The translations under genes and the position numbers were made by a program. Under the pieces are notes generated by a model, which saw only the letters and a list, made by a program, of their open reading frames with translations, was not told the DNA's origin and ran no database searches. A DNA stretch of 64,000 nucleotides from Phaeovibrio sulfidiphilus (GTDB taxonomy: Bacteria; Pseudomonadota; Alphaproteobacteria; Rhodospirillales; Rhodospirillaceae), in NCBI RefSeq assembly GCF_014861485.1, contig NZ_JACZHT010000001.1, forward strand, positions 124,001-188,000, written 5' to 3'. Positions 62,771 through 64,000 of this stretch are shown piece after piece. The first letter of the stretch is position 1. Each line of letters opens with the position of its first letter.

Positions 62771-64000
62771 TCAGGCGCGTGCGGGTTCCACGACCGCCTC
62801 CGGCTCCGGCTCGCCGACAAGCTTCCGGGGATCGTGCAGGCGGTTCCCGATGAACAGGAGCGGGATCACCGCGGTCACCAGGAAGGCCCCGCCCATGACC
62901 ACAAAGCCCAGACCAATCGAGCCGTTCGTGGCCAGGTACCCGATCAGGAGCGGAGCGACCACGCCCCCCACCCGCCCGGAGTTGTAGGCCGCGCCGACAG
63001 CCGAGCCCCGGAATTCGGTCCGGAAGCTCTCGGACATGTACGTCCCGAGGACACCGAACGGCACCCCGTACAGGAACCCGAAAGCCACCATCAGCCACAG
63101 GATGTTGTCCGGCGTGTTCCAGTAGACGATGGCGGGCAGGCAGATGGCCGTCCCCAGGGCCCCCAGCACGTAGACCGCCCGGCGCCCCAGGATATCTCCG
63201 CCAATTCCGGCCAGAACCTTGCCGAAGATCATGGCGCTGTAGGCCCCGATCATGTAGCTGGTCATGGACTTGAAGTTCACCCCCAGCTCTTTCTCGAGAT
63301 AGCTGGGCATCCAGTTGTTCACGCCGTAGTAGCCGAACTGGAGCGCCGTCAGCGCGAGAATCCAGGCCAGGAGGATCATCCGGGCTTTCCGGTCCGCAAA
63401 GATGGCGTAGAAGGTGTTCTTGCGCACGACGGCGTCCACGCGGGCGGAGCGGGCCCGGCGGGCCGCATGCCAGGTCTCCGGCTCGGGCACAAGAAAGCGC
63501 ATGACCGCCGCCAGAGCCACGGGCGCGATGGCCACGAAGAACATCCAGCGCCAGCCGTAGTCCGGAATGATCCAGCGCGCCATGAACGTGGCCACGATGT
63601 AGCCGAACGTGAAGCCGGTCTGGAGCGTGCCCAGAATCGTGGTCCGGTATTTTCCGGACACGTACTCGCTCATCAGGACGGTGGCGGCGATGTAGATCGT
63701 CCCCAGCCCCAGCGAGGACAGGAAACGCAGGATCGCAAACTCCCAGTAGCTCTGCGTGAACCCGAGGACCGCTGTCCCGACGGAAAAGATCATCGTTGAC
63801 CACACGATGGTCCGCACCCGCCCGAAGCGGTCGCAGCACCAGCCGCCGATGATGCCCCCAATTCCCATGCCGGCCAGGGTAAAGCTGGCCAGGCTCCCTT
63901 TCTCTGTGGGTGTCAGACCGAACTCCGCCTCCAGGCTGTTCAGGCTGAAGGACAGGATCATCAGATCCGCGCCATCCACGAGCAGGACCAGAAACGCGAA
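62771..64000 (-). CDS. MFS transporter, aromatic acid/organic acid symporter type (5' end outside window)
   Basis: The frame is open through the window end; the visible part is 409 residues. VDGADLMILSFSLNSLEAEFGLTPTEKGSLASFTLAGMGIGGIIGGWCCDRFGRVRT has the D-G-x-D motif and the loop 2-3 motif of the AAHS family, and the second half repeats this around IFGKVLAGIGGDILGRRA. About 12 helices in total. The cluster with two acyl-CoA dehydrogenases suggests uptake of a carboxylic acid to be degraded, for example a dicarboxylate, but this is inference. Confidence 0.88.
   Translation of the reverse strand, partial: FAFLVLLVDGADLMILSFSLNSLEAEFGLTPTEKGSLASFTLAGMGIGGIIGGWCCDRFGRVRTIVWSTMIFSVGTAVLGFTQSYWEFAILRFLSSLGLGTIYIAATVLMSEYVSGKYRTTILGTLQTGFTFGYIVATFMARWIIPDYGWRWMFFVAIAPVALAAVMRFLVPEPETWHAARRARSARVDAVVRKNTFYAIFADRKARMILLAWILALTALQFGYYGVNNWMPSYLEKELGVNFKSMTSYMIGAYSAMIFGKVLAGIGGDILGRRAVYVLGALGTAICLPAIVYWNTPDNILWLMVAFGFLYGVPFGVLGTYMSESFRTEFRGSAVGAAYNSGRVGGVVAPLLIGYLATNGSIGLGFVVMGGAFLVTAVIPLLFIGNRLHDPRKLVGEPEPEAVVEPARA

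Overview
The window is GC-rich (by eye near 70 %) and reads as chromosomal core from an alphaproteobacterium, most like the Rhodospirillales. Evidence for this is gene order: rpsT beside dnaA; a pcm-like methyltransferase followed by tolC; the block CBP3-type chaperone, yceD, rpmF, plsX, fabH, ihfA, merR; tatABC followed by serS and surE; and rph-rdgB-hemW. A CheZ homologue implies a flagellated, chemotactic cell. A genus cannot be fixed from the sequence alone. No phage, insertion sequence or CRISPR array was seen.

Layout. 1-8.3 kb: 5'-truncated membrane hydrolase, an ABC-F ATPase, rpsT, a 1.5 kb non-coding stretch with a dense GANTC cluster, dnaA and cheZ. 8.3-18.7 kb: tRNA-Cys/Asn operon, pcm-like gene, tolC, RidA-like and DUF924 genes, mtgA-like gene with a hypothetical partner, HtrA protease, GST, a small membrane protein and tRNA-Lys. 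18.8-24.4 kb: tatABC-serS-surE, a lipoprotein and a nitroreductase. 24.7-28.6 kb: uvrC-pgsA, a DnaA-box array that is the best oriC candidate, and an SDR gene. 29-40.6 kb: OmpR-type two-component system, phosphopantetheinyl transferase, glnD, the three-domain aas, and a BigR/SqrR-like regulator with a DUF2892 protein. 40.7-50.3 kb: zapE-lipocalin, a divergent cysteine synthase homologue, coaBC-Rrf2, an AT-rich island, rph-rdgB-hemW, yciB and acyP. 50.4-64 kb: trpB2, a methyltransferase and gloB, the lipid/ribosome/IHF block, bamE, and a glutaryl-CoA dehydrogenase / acyl-CoA dehydrogenase / MFS cluster cut by the window end.

Themes. Phospholipid and envelope functions recur (plsX, fabH, pgsA, aas, tolC, bamE, mtgA, tat). 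Replication control is the strongest non-coding signal: GANTC sites (the CcrM target in alphaproteobacteria) are packed upstream of dnaA, and a DnaA-box array with three GANTC sites lies between uvrC and the SDR gene. Sulfur handling appears twice: an ArsR regulator whose two cysteines have the spacing of BigR/SqrR, and an Rrf2 regulator without an Fe-S motif near a CysK homologue with an altered substrate loop. Many proteins carry long low-complexity Ala/Pro/Asp extensions or inserts.

Start sites were chosen from Shine-Dalgarno matches, family length and overlap with the upstream gene. Long open frames antisense to real genes are a by-product of high GC and were discarded.
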